NCBI GenBank assembly: GCA_963787045.1 | Contig: CAWBBR010000002.1 | Location: forward strand, 434,001 to 498,000 | Source: DATJGR01 sp963787045 | GTDB taxonomy: Bacteria > Pseudomonadota > Gammaproteobacteria > Pseudomonadales > Azotimanducaceae | DNA: 64,000 nucleotides | Reading direction: 5' to 3' | Part shown: piece by piece, positions 15,520 to 24,392 of the stretch | How the letters are laid out: each line of letters opens with the position of its first letter | How positions within the stretch are numbered: position 1 is the stretch's first letter | The notes under the pieces: generated by a model | What the model was told of the DNA's origin: nothing | What the model saw: only the letters and a program-made list of their open reading frames with translations | Database searches by the model: none | Position numbers and translations under genes: made by a program

Positions 15520-17010
15520 ATGACGTCGTCTTCGAGCGAGCCGCGCCGGCTGGCGATACCGGTGATGGCTGCTTTCGGATTCGGGCAGTTGGGCGAAGCG
15601 CTCGTCACCATCGGGTTCACGACCTTCCTGTTGTACTACTACAACCAGGTGCTCGGTGTGTCGGGCACGATCACCGGCATCGCACTCGCGATCTCGCTGT
15701 TCGTCGACGCGGCGGTCGATCCGATCGCCGGATCATTGTCGGATCGACTGCGATCGCGGTGGGGCAGGCGACATCCGTTCATATTGCTGTCTGCGATTCC
15801 GCTGGGCGGCTGCTTCTTTCTGATTTTCAATCCGCCGACGGGTCTCGGCGAATTCGAACTCGCGGCATGGTTGGTCTGTTGGACGTTGGCAACGCGCATT
15901 GCGCTGACGTTCTTCCACGTCCCGCATCTCGCGCTAGGCGCCGAGATGGCGCACGACTACAACCAGCGCTCGACGATGTTCTCGTACAACACGCTCTTCT
16001 CGATCGTCGGTCAGGCGCTGGGTGTTGCGTTCGCTTATGCGACGTTCTTTCCGACGACGGAGCAGTACAACCCGGGGCTGCTGAATCCGTTCGGATACGT
16101 CCAGTTCTCCGCGGTGTTCGGCTTCTGTGTGATCGTCGCGATTCTGGTGTGCGTGCTCGGCACGTGGCGCGAGATCCCGCATTTGCCGAACAGCGGCCGC
16201 ACACACGAGCGGTTCTCGCTGCTGAACGTCTTTCGCGAAACGGCGGAAGCGTTCCGCAACCGGTCGTTCCGCGCGCTCTTCTTCGGTATGTGCCTGTCCA
16301 CCATCATGCTCTCCGCGGAAGGCGTGCTGACGCCGTACATGAACGTGCATTTCTGGGGCCTGACCACCGAACAGATCTCGACAATTCCGGCGGTCAGTAT
16401 GTTCGGGTTGATCATCGGGTTCATGGTCACGCCGCTGCTGACGCGCTGGCTCGATAAGAAGAAGACGCTGATCTATTGCGCGATGCTCGCGATCGTCTGT
16501 CCGGTGGTGTTGGTCGGATTGCGGTTGCTCGATGCACCGTGGTTGCCCGCCAACGGCTCCGCTCTGGTGCTGCCGCTGGTCATGGTCGTGAACTTCGTCG
16601 GCGCGATGCTTGCGCCGCCGATCTTCGGTTCGTTGAACGCGATGTTCGCGGACATCGTCGACGAACACGAACTCGAGACCGGCCATCGGCGCGAAGGCGT
16701 CATCTTCGCCGCGCGTTCGTTTCTGATAAAAGCGATCTCGTCCGTGGGCGTCGTGGTCGGCGGTTGGGTCATCGACTGGATCGACTTTCCGCGCGGCGCG
16801 CGCGCCGGTACCGTGCCCGAGGACGTGCTTTGGGACTTGGGCCTGTATCAGGCGCCGCTGCCGTCGATCTTCGTGTTCATCGCGGTCATTTTGTACTCGG
16901 GCTATCGGCTCGATCGCAAACGACATGCCGAGATCGTCGCCGCGTTGAATCTGCGCCGGTCGCAGGCAAACCCGACAACCGAGGCTGTCGTTCAACGAAC
17001 CGCGGCGTGA
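15520..17010 (+). CDS. MFS transporter, GPH symporter type
   Basis: A 496-residue transporter with about 12 transmembrane helices. The GPH (glycoside-pentoside-hexuronide:cation symporter) pattern is visible: FVDAAVDPIAGSLSDRLRSR after helix 2 and WGRRHPFIL, and a cytoplasmic middle loop. The second half has FADIVDEHELETGHRREG, also typical. Substrate unknown; many relatives sit in catabolic clusters. ATG 15520 follows CGGGAGAG. Confidence 0.88.
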   Translation: MTSSSSEPRRLAIPVMAAFGFGQLGEALVTIGFTTFLLYYYNQVLGVSGTITGIALAISLFVDAAVDPIAGSLSDRLRSRWGRRHPFILLSAIPLGGCFFLIFNPPTGLGEFELAAWLVCWTLATRIALTFFHVPHLALGAEMAHDYNQRSTMFSYNTLFSIVGQALGVAFAYATFFPTTEQYNPGLLNPFGYVQFSAVFGFCVIVAILVCVLGTWREIPHLPNSGRTHERFSLLNVFRETAEAFRNRSFRALFFGMCLSTIMLSAEGVLTPYMNVHFWGLTTEQISTIPAVSMFGLIIGFMVTPLLTRWLDKKKTLIYCAMLAIVCPVVLVGLRLLDAPWLPANGSALVLPLVMVVNFVGAMLAPPIFGSLNAMFADIVDEHELETGHRREGVIFAARSFLIKAISSVGVVVGGWVIDWIDFPRGARAGTVPEDVLWDLGLYQAPLPSIFVFIAVILYSGYRLDRKRHAEIVAALNLRRSQANPTTEAVVQRTAA

Positions 17011-17060
17011 CTCGGCGCCGCGGGTCTGCCTGATCTGTGTGAACCGCTATTCGGGCGCCA

Positions 17061-17531
17061 TCACTTCATGATGATGATGAAGGGATCGAGAGTGCATGTC
17101 CCGGGGCCATTACCGATCACGGCGTACTTGAACGCAAGGCTGTCGTCGTCACCGTAGTTGTATTTTCCGTGTTCTTTGATTTTGCATTCCTTGTCGGGAT
17201 TGGGATCGTTCTCGGTTCCACAAGCCTTCTTCTTGTTGGCAAATTTGACCTTGAAGTCGTCGCCAGGCTGGACGCCGCTCCCGAGGATCCAGTCGACGGC
17301 AATTCTGTGCCCGCTCGGTGCTGGAGTAATACACACTGCTGTGGCGTCGTATCCGGACCCTGGGGGACAAGCGACTGTGAGAGGCGGTGTTACTGAGGTC
17401 GGGCAATCGTTGCTGAAGTTCACCGCCACGGTCACGGTGTTGAGAGCGTGGACAGGGGGTGTGTTGTTGACGCACGACGCCAGTACTACCAGGAAAGATC
17501 CGGCAATCAACGAGGCAATGTAGGTCTTCAT
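17061..17531 (-). CDS. putative lipoprotein, unknown function
   Basis: A 156-residue exported protein with an N-terminal lipobox: MKTYIASLIAGSFLVVLASC, lipidated cysteine at residue 20. The mature part has a cysteine-rich second half (six further cysteines) and no recognised domain; a small beta-rich periplasmic fold is plausible. It is downstream of, and co-oriented with, the TIR-TPR gene. Confidence 0.65.
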   Translation of the reverse strand: MKTYIASLIAGSFLVVLASCVNNTPPVHALNTVTVAVNFSNDCPTSVTPPLTVACPPGSGYDATAVCITPAPSGHRIAVDWILGSGVQPGDDFKVKFANKKKACGTENDPNPDKECKIKEHGKYNYGDDDSLAFKYAVIGNGPGTCTLDPFIIIMK

Positions 17532-17553
17532 CGTGTCTTCTCCGTTGCTGTGA

Positions 17554-19587
17554 TCATGCGCTCCCGGGCGAACGCAATTGGGGATCCAGATCGATCAGAA
17601 TTTTCGGATAACCGGCGCGAATGGCCGCTTCGACATGTGATTGGGCATCCGCCGGCCTGCTGAGGCGAAACTCCGTCATCGCGGCCAAGAGGCAAAGTTG
17701 CCAGTCGTCGGTGCGTCCATTGTTCAACGCGCGCGCGAGTTGGTCTTCAGCAGCGGAAGCGTCGCCGAGGGCCGCCTTCACCAGCGCGAGGCTGGCCCGG
17801 GTCAGGTCATCGTCCTGGTTCATCTCGAGCTCTCGCTGGATGAGCTGTTCGGCTTTGGCGTATGCCTGCGCGGCGTCGCCGATCGCGCCGAAGGCGCGCG
17901 CGTCCGCCAGATTGATCCAGGTCCGGTAGTCGTCGGCGACGAGCGCGATGCTGCGTTCATACATCGCGACCGCCTTGGGGTAGTCGCCAAGCAGGTAGTA
18001 GGCCGCGCCCAGATTCGAATAGGTGGGCGCTTGCGCAGCGACTTCGAGCGCAGACTTCCACGCGCTGATGGCGGCTTCCATTTGGCCTGAAAGGTAAAGC
18101 GCCGCCCCGATGTTGTTGAGTGCCACGCCGTCGTTCTGCGCAAGCTCGGCGGCGTGTCGGTGCTCTGCCAGCGCTTCTCGCCCGCGCCCTTGGTGGAACA
18201 GAAAGTTGCCAAGCGCAGTGTACGTGCGCCAGTAGCCCGGCTCGGCGTCCACCGCGAGGCGCAACTCTCGTTCCGCATCCTTGTTGCGGCCCTCGGCCTG
18301 GGCGACGTCGCCGAGGCCAATGCGAGCCGCCGCGAGCGTATCCGTCTCGGCAATCGCGCGTTCGAAACTCTTCCGGGCGAGGTCGTTGCGTCCCTGCAGC
18401 AGGTAGAGCTGTCCGAGCGCCACCGAGGACTCCGCAGTAATCGGATCGATTGCGAGCGCCTCGGTGCAATGCCGTTCGCCGGCAGCGAACTCTTCAGGCG
18501 CGCGCGTCGTTTCGAAACGAAGCAGATGCAGTTCACACAGCGCGGCTTCGGCCGGCGCGTAGCGTGGCCAGCGCGCCAGAACCGATTCGAAGATCGATTG
18601 CGCCCGCGCCAGTTGTTCCTGGCTCGATCCTTCGCGCAGCGCAGCACGACCTTCCAGATAGCGCGTGTATGCATCGCCCGGTTCGTTTGTGGCAACGCGC
18701 GCGTTGGTCACGTCGTCCACGAATTTGCCGAGAACGTCCCGCACCAGTGTGGCGTTCAGCTCGTTCAGGCCGGTGATCGAACTCTGGAGGTTCCAGTCAT
18801 CGCTGAGATAACCGGTGGAGGTGTCTACCAACTCCACGAGCACGCGCAGGTGGTCGGCGTTACCCGAGATGTTCACGGCCAACAGCCAACGCACCCGGAG
18901 GCGCTTTCCCAAATCGATCGGTGAGACGCCTGCCGGAAGCGCGGTTGTCTCTGCACGCGAAGAGACCTTGCCGAGAGCAGTACGCCGTAGGTTCCTGCGA
19001 ACATCGTCTACGAACGCTTCCAGTAATTCGTTGGTCGCCGCATCGGCGAGGTTGATGGGCGCGGTGACGACGGCGAAGCTGGTCTTCGGGATTTCCGGTC
19101 CTATTGACCAGCCGCAACGGTTGGAAAGAACGCATGTGGTCGTAGCGATGAGCAAAAGTCCGACCACCAATGAGGCGGAGATGACTGCGATGCGCCGCAA
19201 CCAGTGTCGCCGCAGTTGCGCCGAAACTCCGTCGCCGAGCGGCGACAATGCCTGATCATCAAGGTTTCCCCGCATATCGAACGACTGATAAGAGCCGAAC
19301 TCGGGTGGAACGGACGCGTCATCGAGGCGTATCGGAATGATGTTGTGCCGCTCTCGCGCGCGATTCGCTTCGAGTCGCACCCACGGCGAGTTGACCGATT
19401 GCATGGACCAGGCCACCACGACGCATCGCGCTGAGTTGAGTTCGCGCTCTATGACCTGGGGCCAGGTTTCGCCGGGTCGTAGTGATCGATCCCACCAGAC
19501 CGTCCAACCTCGACCTTCGAGGAATCGCACCAACGGTAGGACCCTGTCACGGTCGTCGCTGGCGTAACTCAGAAAGACGTCGGCCAT
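17554..19587 (-). CDS. TIR domain-transmembrane-TPR protein
   Basis: A 677-residue protein of three parts. Residues 1-125 form a TIR domain: box 1 DVFLSYASDDRDRVLPLV, WWDRSLRPGETW, and SPWVRLEANRA with E73 at the place of the glutamate that TIR NADases use. Residues 133-155 are a transmembrane helix. Residues 170-290 resemble the TolB-like beta domain of TPR-type sensor proteins (FAVVTAPINLAD..., LRVRWLLAVNISGNADHLRV), and about 300-660 form TPR repeats. The TIR side would be cytoplasmic and the TPRs periplasmic. Function unknown; signalling or NAD cleavage are possibilities. Confidence 0.85.
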   Translation of the reverse strand: MADVFLSYASDDRDRVLPLVRFLEGRGWTVWWDRSLRPGETWPQVIERELNSARCVVVAWSMQSVNSPWVRLEANRARERHNIIPIRLDDASVPPEFGSYQSFDMRGNLDDQALSPLGDGVSAQLRRHWLRRIAVISASLVVGLLLIATTTCVLSNRCGWSIGPEIPKTSFAVVTAPINLADAATNELLEAFVDDVRRNLRRTALGKVSSRAETTALPAGVSPIDLGKRLRVRWLLAVNISGNADHLRVLVELVDTSTGYLSDDWNLQSSITGLNELNATLVRDVLGKFVDDVTNARVATNEPGDAYTRYLEGRAALREGSSQEQLARAQSIFESVLARWPRYAPAEAALCELHLLRFETTRAPEEFAAGERHCTEALAIDPITAESSVALGQLYLLQGRNDLARKSFERAIAETDTLAAARIGLGDVAQAEGRNKDAERELRLAVDAEPGYWRTYTALGNFLFHQGRGREALAEHRHAAELAQNDGVALNNIGAALYLSGQMEAAISAWKSALEVAAQAPTYSNLGAAYYLLGDYPKAVAMYERSIALVADDYRTWINLADARAFGAIGDAAQAYAKAEQLIQRELEMNQDDDLTRASLALVKAALGDASAAEDQLARALNNGRTDDWQLCLLAAMTEFRLSRPADAQSHVEAAIRAGYPKILIDLDPQLRSPGSA

Positions 19588-19700
19588 TGAAATGGCCTGT
19601 TTTCTAGCGGATCGAGAATCTAACGCCTGATTTCAGCGCTGGTCAACGCCTTTCGCCAACGGTTAGGTTGTGGCTCAAGGGCGATCTGGCGCATGACGAG

Positions 19701-20543
19701 CTAGCGCTCAAATCGCTTTAGGTTGTCGGCGGCCCACGCTTCGATCGGTTCGAGATTGTCGTAGTCGGTGAACTGCAGCATGAAGCGCTCGCAGCCGGCG
19801 TCGATGTACGCTTCGAGGCGTTCGATGCCGCCGTCGCCTTGCGCCCACGCGAACGGCCCCATCAGCGAACGCTTCACCGACTTCGGATCGCGTCCGTTCT
19901 TCTCGAGTAGCTCGTTGAGTTGTTGGTTGCGCGCGCGATAGGTATCGGCGTCGAGGAACACGCCGTTCCATTCGTCGGCGTATTTCGCGGCGAGCGGCAG
20001 ACTTCGCTTCGGTCCGTTACCGCCGATCAGGATCGGCGTTTTGCGCTTTGGCCGCGGCAGTAGCACCGCGTCGCGCACGCTGATCGTCTTGCCCGCGTGG
20101 GTAACCGGCTTTGCGTCGTGCAGCAGGCGGCGGGTGATTTCCAGCGCGTCGGTGAGCTTGTTGAAGCGGGTCGGGAAGTCGTCGAACGGAATGCCGTAGT
20201 TTTCGTGCTCGCGCCGCTGCCATCCTGCGCCGAGGCCGAGTACGAGGCGACCGTTCGAAAGATCGTCGATCGCAGCAGCTTGCCGCACCGTCATCGTCGG
20301 GTGACGGAACGTGACCGGTGCGACGAGCGAACCGAACTCGATGCGTTTCGTGCGCGTCGCCGCGTACGTGAGCGACGTGAACAATTCGAGCGAGTCGAGG
20401 TCCGGTTCCGCCGGATTCGTGAAATGGTCCGAACGGAACACGCACTGGTATCCGGCCCGCTCAGCCATGTCGAGTACGCGCGTCCAACGGTCCCAGTTCA
20501 ATCCGAACTGGCCTTCCACCATCAATCCGATCGCCGCTTTCAT
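19701..20543 (-). CDS. LLM-class flavin-dependent oxidoreductase
   Basis: A 280-residue luciferase-like monooxygenase (TIM barrel). Seen: FRSDHFTNP, GSLVAPVTFRHPTM, LGLGAGWQRREHENYGIPF and PILIGGNGPKRSLPLAAKYA, the pattern of F420- or FMN-dependent family members. Cofactor and substrate are not decided by the sequence. The RidA gene ends 9 bases before its start, so the two are likely an operon. Confidence 0.87.
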   Translation of the reverse strand: MKAAIGLMVEGQFGLNWDRWTRVLDMAERAGYQCVFRSDHFTNPAEPDLDSLELFTSLTYAATRTKRIEFGSLVAPVTFRHPTMTVRQAAAIDDLSNGRLVLGLGAGWQRREHENYGIPFDDFPTRFNKLTDALEITRRLLHDAKPVTHAGKTISVRDAVLLPRPKRKTPILIGGNGPKRSLPLAAKYADEWNGVFLDADTYRARNQQLNELLEKNGRDPKSVKRSLMGPFAWAQGDGGIERLEAYIDAGCERFMLQFTDYDNLEPIEAWAADNLKRFER

Positions 20544-20552
20544 CGCAGTCTC

Positions 20553-20900
20553 CTAAATCGCCGCCAGAACGCGGATTTCCACTTTGTATTGCGGCGCCGC
20601 CAGCTTGGCCTCGACGCACGCGCGCGGCGGCGTATTGCCTTTCGGTACCCACGCGTCCCACACCGAGTTCATCGCGGCGTAGTCTTTGATGTCGGCGAGC
20701 CAGATCGTCACGTTCAGCAACTTCGTCTTGTCGCTGCCCGCTTCGGCAAGGTAGCCGTCGATCAGGCCGAGTATCTGACGAGTTTGTCCGGCCGCGTCCG
20801 CCGTGGGGTCGCTCGCGACGATGCCGGCCGTGTAGACCGTATTACCGTGGATCGCGACCTGTGACAGGCGCGGTCCGACGTGAAGTCGTTTGATGGTCAT
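20553..20900 (-). CDS. RidA-family protein
   Basis: A 115-residue YjgF/YER057c/UK114 protein. The family deaminates reactive enamine/imine intermediates. Seen: VYTAGIVASDP, QTRQILGLIDGYLAEAGSDK and the closing PPRACVEAKLAAP with the conserved R-x-x-V-E; here the usual R105 (E. coli numbering) is in PPRACVE. Upstream partner of the LLM oxidoreductase. Confidence 0.88.
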   Translation of the reverse strand: MTIKRLHVGPRLSQVAIHGNTVYTAGIVASDPTADAAGQTRQILGLIDGYLAEAGSDKTKLLNVTIWLADIKDYAAMNSVWDAWVPKGNTPPRACVEAKLAAPQYKVEIRVLAAI

Positions 20901-20968
20901 CGTGGGTCTCCGTCGAATCGGTGGGATTGAAGGTGCAATAATGCATTGCCTGACACCGAGATAGCACT

Positions 20969-21367
20969 ATGAGCGAGCAAAGAGCGTTTGCACCACGCGG
21001 CATCAACGTCCTCGGCGGACCGTTGCGGACGTGCAGCGCGAAGCCGCTGACCGGATTCTTCCGCGATGGCTGCTGCCGCACCGACGACACCGATCTCGGC
21101 GTGCACAGCGTTTGTGTGGAGACGACGCGCGAGTTCCTCGAATTCTCGCGCCGCGTCGGCAACGATCTGTCGACGCCGCGTCCCGAATACGGCTTCGCGG
21201 GTCTCGTTCCGGGAGATCAATGGTGCTTATGCGCAGCGCGCTGGGTCGAGGCATACCAGGCCGGTGCCGCGCCGCGTGTCGTGCTGGAGGCGACGCACGC
21301 CAAGACGCTGGAATTCGTCCCGCTCGAAACGTTGATGGAGTTCGCCACCGGAGCGCAAGAACACTGA
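20969..21367 (+). CDS. DUF2237-family protein
   Basis: A 132-residue protein that fits DUF2237 along its whole length: NVLGGPLRTC, PLTGFFRDGCC, DTDLGVHSVC, FLEFSRRVGNDLSTPRPEYG, GLVPGDQWCLCAARW and ATHAKTLEFV. Several conserved cysteines suggest a metal or redox role; no activity is established. Single gene, divergent from the RidA gene with a 68-bp promoter region between. Confidence 0.88.
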   Translation: MSEQRAFAPRGINVLGGPLRTCSAKPLTGFFRDGCCRTDDTDLGVHSVCVETTREFLEFSRRVGNDLSTPRPEYGFAGLVPGDQWCLCAARWVEAYQAGAAPRVVLEATHAKTLEFVPLETLMEFATGAQEH

Positions 21368-21461
21368 ACCGCCGATACTGCACGACGGGTTCCTGGCGAT
21401 CGTCGTGCTGTTCGAACGCGGCGACTCCGGTCGATACCGAATAGCGAACCGCGGCTCCCGA

Positions 21462-21683
21462 TCAGGTTGCCGGTGCCGGTTCAGGTGGCGGCGCGACTTT
21501 GGCGGATTTCCCGTCCTCGAGCGCGCCCTGTGGAATCTGTTGGCCCAGACTCCCCGAGGCACCAGGCGGACTTGCAGGGCCCGGCATCGACCCCGGTGGT
21601 TTGACGTCGGGCGGCTGCTTCCTTTCGCATGCGGTCACGCTCAGTGCGGCTAACAACGCGCCTATTAGCAGGAAACGATTCAT
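21462..21683 (-). CDS. small lipoprotein
   Basis: A 73-residue lipoprotein: MNRFLLIGALLAALSVTAC with the lipid-bearing cysteine at residue 19, then a proline/glycine-rich tail (KPPGSMPGPASPPG and PPPEPAPAT). ATG 21683 follows GGAGACG; the in-frame ATG further upstream lacks a signal. No function assigned. Confidence 0.65.
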   Translation of the reverse strand: MNRFLLIGALLAALSVTACERKQPPDVKPPGSMPGPASPPGASGSLGQQIPQGALEDGKSAKVAPPPEPAPAT

Positions 21684-21819
21684 GGCGACGTCTCCGGTCA
21701 GTGTCGTAACTTCCAACCTGGACGCTTACCACGCACAGTTCCGTGCGCTCGCGAACATACGCCTTGTTGGATCGTGCGATCTAACGCACCTCCGCCGAGT
21801 ATCGAAGCTCAACCGTTCT

Positions 21820-22924
21820 TCAAGGCCGCCACGGCTCGCTGTAGTTCTCCGCTCCTTCGCGTCGCACGTCGGCGAGCCAGTCGCCGTCGTAAGGCCATGC
21901 TTCGGGTTTGGCAGGATCGGGACCTTGCCAGAAGCGCGCGAGCGGACCGTCGATCACCTTCTCCAACGACCACGCCTGGCGGCGGAAGGTCCAGCTTTCA
22001 GGCACCAGTCGATGCGCTTCGCGGAAATGCGGAACCGCCGCCTCGTGATGGCCGTCCATTTCCAGCTGTGTCGCCAGCGCGAAGTGCGCGTGTCCCAACG
22101 CCTTCGCGTTATCGCGCGGGCGCGAACGTTCCGACCACTTCTTCGGGAGACAGCGCGAATCGACTCGCCGCGCCGTTGTTCACCCAATCGCGCAGCGCGT
22201 CGTGATAGGACTGCGCGTCGCTCTTGATCTTCACGGCCTCGCCCATGATTTCGATGAAACGTTGCGGCAGTTCGCTCGGCAGATTCACGCGCGGACCGGT
22301 GGGCCCGTCGGGTTGCGGCGGAGCAGGCGCCGCTTCGGCCGGCCGCACGATCATGCCGCCTTCGTCGATCCAGACGCTGCTCGGGATGTTGATTACGCCG
22401 AACAGATCGGCCAGCACGTGGTGCTGATCGATCAGCGACGGATGTTGCGGCTTGGCCGCTTCGATGAATGCGCGGCAGCCGGCGCCGCCGAGCGTATCGA
22501 GCCCGACTGCTACGAGTTCGAAGCCCTTCGGGTGGTATTCGTTCCGCAATGCCTGCCACACGGGCAGGTCTCCTGAACAGCCTCAGTAAGGGGCCCAGGC
22601 AAAGAGCAGCACCTTCTGGCCGCGCAGGCTCGACAGTTTGAACGGCTTACCGTCGAGATCGGGCAGCGTCAGCTCCGGGGCTTCGGCCGTGGCCAGCGCG
22701 CGTGAGCCGATCGATGCGGGACCGAGCGCCCACAGGCTGTGTTCGGGCGACTCGACCAGCGGCATACCGATGTCGTTGGCAACTTGTCGCACGTCCACCG
22801 GATCGCCGGCGGGTTTCGACAGCGGAATGCAGATGTCGCCTTGGCAGGCGCCTTCGGGTTTCAACGTCCAGCCGGTACCGGCTTCGAATTCGCGTTTCGG
22901 AACGCGCAGAGAACGCAGCAACAT
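21820..22924 (-). CDS. redoxin/TlpA-like protein, candidate selenoprotein (in-frame UGA), one frameshift
   Basis: About 367 residues. Residues 1-80 are an unassigned N-terminal region (EGACQGDICIPL). A thioredoxin/TlpA domain starts near 83: LTLPDLDGKPFKLSSLRGQK, then VLLFAWAPY, UGA as codon 114 (22583-22585), then GCSGDLPVWQALRNEY in the same frame, continuing for 150 codons. The UGA sits where the first cysteine of the W-C-x-x-C redox motif falls. A SECIS-like hairpin follows. A one-base insertion near 22112 must be bridged to join the helical C-terminal part (RDNAKALGHAHFALA). ATG 22924 follows AGGAGGCGAG and lies 32 bases after pntB. Alternatives: a sequencing error or pseudogene. Confidence 0.7.
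22552..22568 (-). promoter_or_regulatory. candidate bacterial SECIS hairpin
   Basis: Minus strand CCTGCC-CGTGT-GGCAGG: a perfect 6-bp stem with a 5-base loop. The loop begins 20 bases after the in-frame UGA and has G as its second base. Known bacterial SECIS rules (from memory of bSECISearch) ask for a loop 16-37 bases from the UGA and a G in the first two loop positions, so both are met. The stem is short, and such hairpins arise by chance in GC-rich DNA. Confidence 0.5.
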
Positions 22925-22956
22925 GACGGCTCGCCTCCTGATTGAGTCGGCTGAGT

Positions 22957-24382
22957 CTAACGCACTGCGCTGACGGGAACCTCTGCCGGCACGTGCGACA
23001 GAATGCCTTCGAGCATCGCCTTCGCGTCGCCGAACAGCATGCGGGTGTTCTCCTTGTAGAAGAGCGGATTGTCGACGCCGGCATAGCCGGTCGCCATGCT
23101 GCGCTTGAACACCACGACGGTCTTCGCCTTCCACACCTCGAGCACCGGCATGCCCGCAATCGGGCTCTTCGGATCTTCGAGCGCGCCGGGGTTCACGATG
23201 TCGTTGGCGCCGATCACCAGCACGACGTCGGTGTGCGGGAAGTCGTCGTTGATCTCGTCCATCTCGAGCACGATGTCGTAGGGCACCTTCGCTTCGGCGA
23301 GCAGCACGTTCATGTGCCCCGGCAGGCGTCCGGCCACCGGATGAATGGCGAAGCGCACGTTGACGCCTTCGCTGCGCAGCCGGCTCGTCGATCTCGCAGA
23401 CCTCGCCCTGCGCCTGCGCCACCGCCATGCCGTAGCCGGGCACGATGATCACCGCTTTGGCGTCGCGCAGCGAGTTGCGCGACATCCGCCGCGGTGGTCG
23501 CCACGACTTCGCCCTGCGGCGCCGCTACCGGGCGCTTCGCCGCGACGTGCCGAAGCCGCCGAGGATCACCGAGACGAAACTGCGGTTCATGGCGCGGCAC
23601 ATGATGTAGCTCAGAATCGCGCCGCTCGAGCCGACCAGCGCGCCGGTGACGATCAGCAGATCGTTCGACAGCATGAAGCCGGTCGCCGCCGCGGCCCAAC
23701 CCGAATAGCTGTTCAGCATCGAGACGACGACCGGCATGTCGGCGCCGCCGATGGCCAGCACCAGGTGCACGCCGAGCGCCACGCGATGAGCAGTCATGAC
23801 GAGCAACGGCATCAGTCCGCCCGATCCGACGACCCGCCGACGAAGCCGTAGCCGAGCCACAGCGCGGCGACCAACGCGATCGACGTTCAGCACAGTGCCG
23901 CCCCGGCAGCAGCAGCGGTTTGCCGCGCGATCGTGCCCTGCAGTTTGCCGAACGCGACGATCGAGCCGGTGAACGTGATCGCGCCGATGAATACGCCGAG
24001 GAAGATTTCGACCTCGTGAATGGTCCTTCGGCGCCGATCGAATGCGTGCTCGGGGTCGAGGTAGCTCGCGATGCCGACCAGCACCGCGGCCAGACCGACG
24101 AAGCTGTGCAGCATCGCGACCAGCTGCGGCATCTGCGTCATCTCGACGCGCGCGGCGACGAACGCGCCGATCGCGGCGCCGACAGCACGCCGGGATCAAC
24201 ACGACGAAGAGCCGCCGACGTGCACGCCGAACGACGGTGGCGACGATCGCGATCACCATGCCGAGCGATGCCGAAGATATTGCCGCGGCGCGCCGTCTCC
24301 TGCTTGCTCAGGCCGCCGAGGCTCAGGATGAAGAGTATCGCGGCACCGAGATACGAAACGATGATGATAGCCGATTCGCCAT
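22957..24382 (-). pseudogene. pntB: pntB, transhydrogenase beta subunit, several frameshifts
   Basis: NAD(P) transhydrogenase subunit beta, which with PntA couples the proton gradient to NADPH formation in the inner membrane. Length (about 475 codons) fits. Readable pieces in different frames: SAIIIVSYLGAAILFILSLG at the start, LVAMLHSFVGLAAVLVGIAS, GWAAAATGFMLSNDLLIVTG and the NADP-binding end VVLVIGANDIVNP...AGVDNPLFYKENTRMLFGDA. At least six single-base shifts separate them. All domains are present in order, which points to sequence errors more than decay. Starts 10 bases beyond the pntA stop. Confidence 0.8.
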
Positions 24383-24392
24383 GAGCGTCTCG

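Noticed and set aside
15934..16995. Open frame of 353 codons on the minus strand
   Set aside because: Antisense to the GPH transporter; histidine/arginine/glutamine-rich shadow.
21820..22561. The redoxin as two separate genes starting at the GTG at 22,561
   Set aside because: A start there would cut the thioredoxin fold after its first strand, and no ribosome-binding site precedes it; reading through the UGA gives a complete domain.
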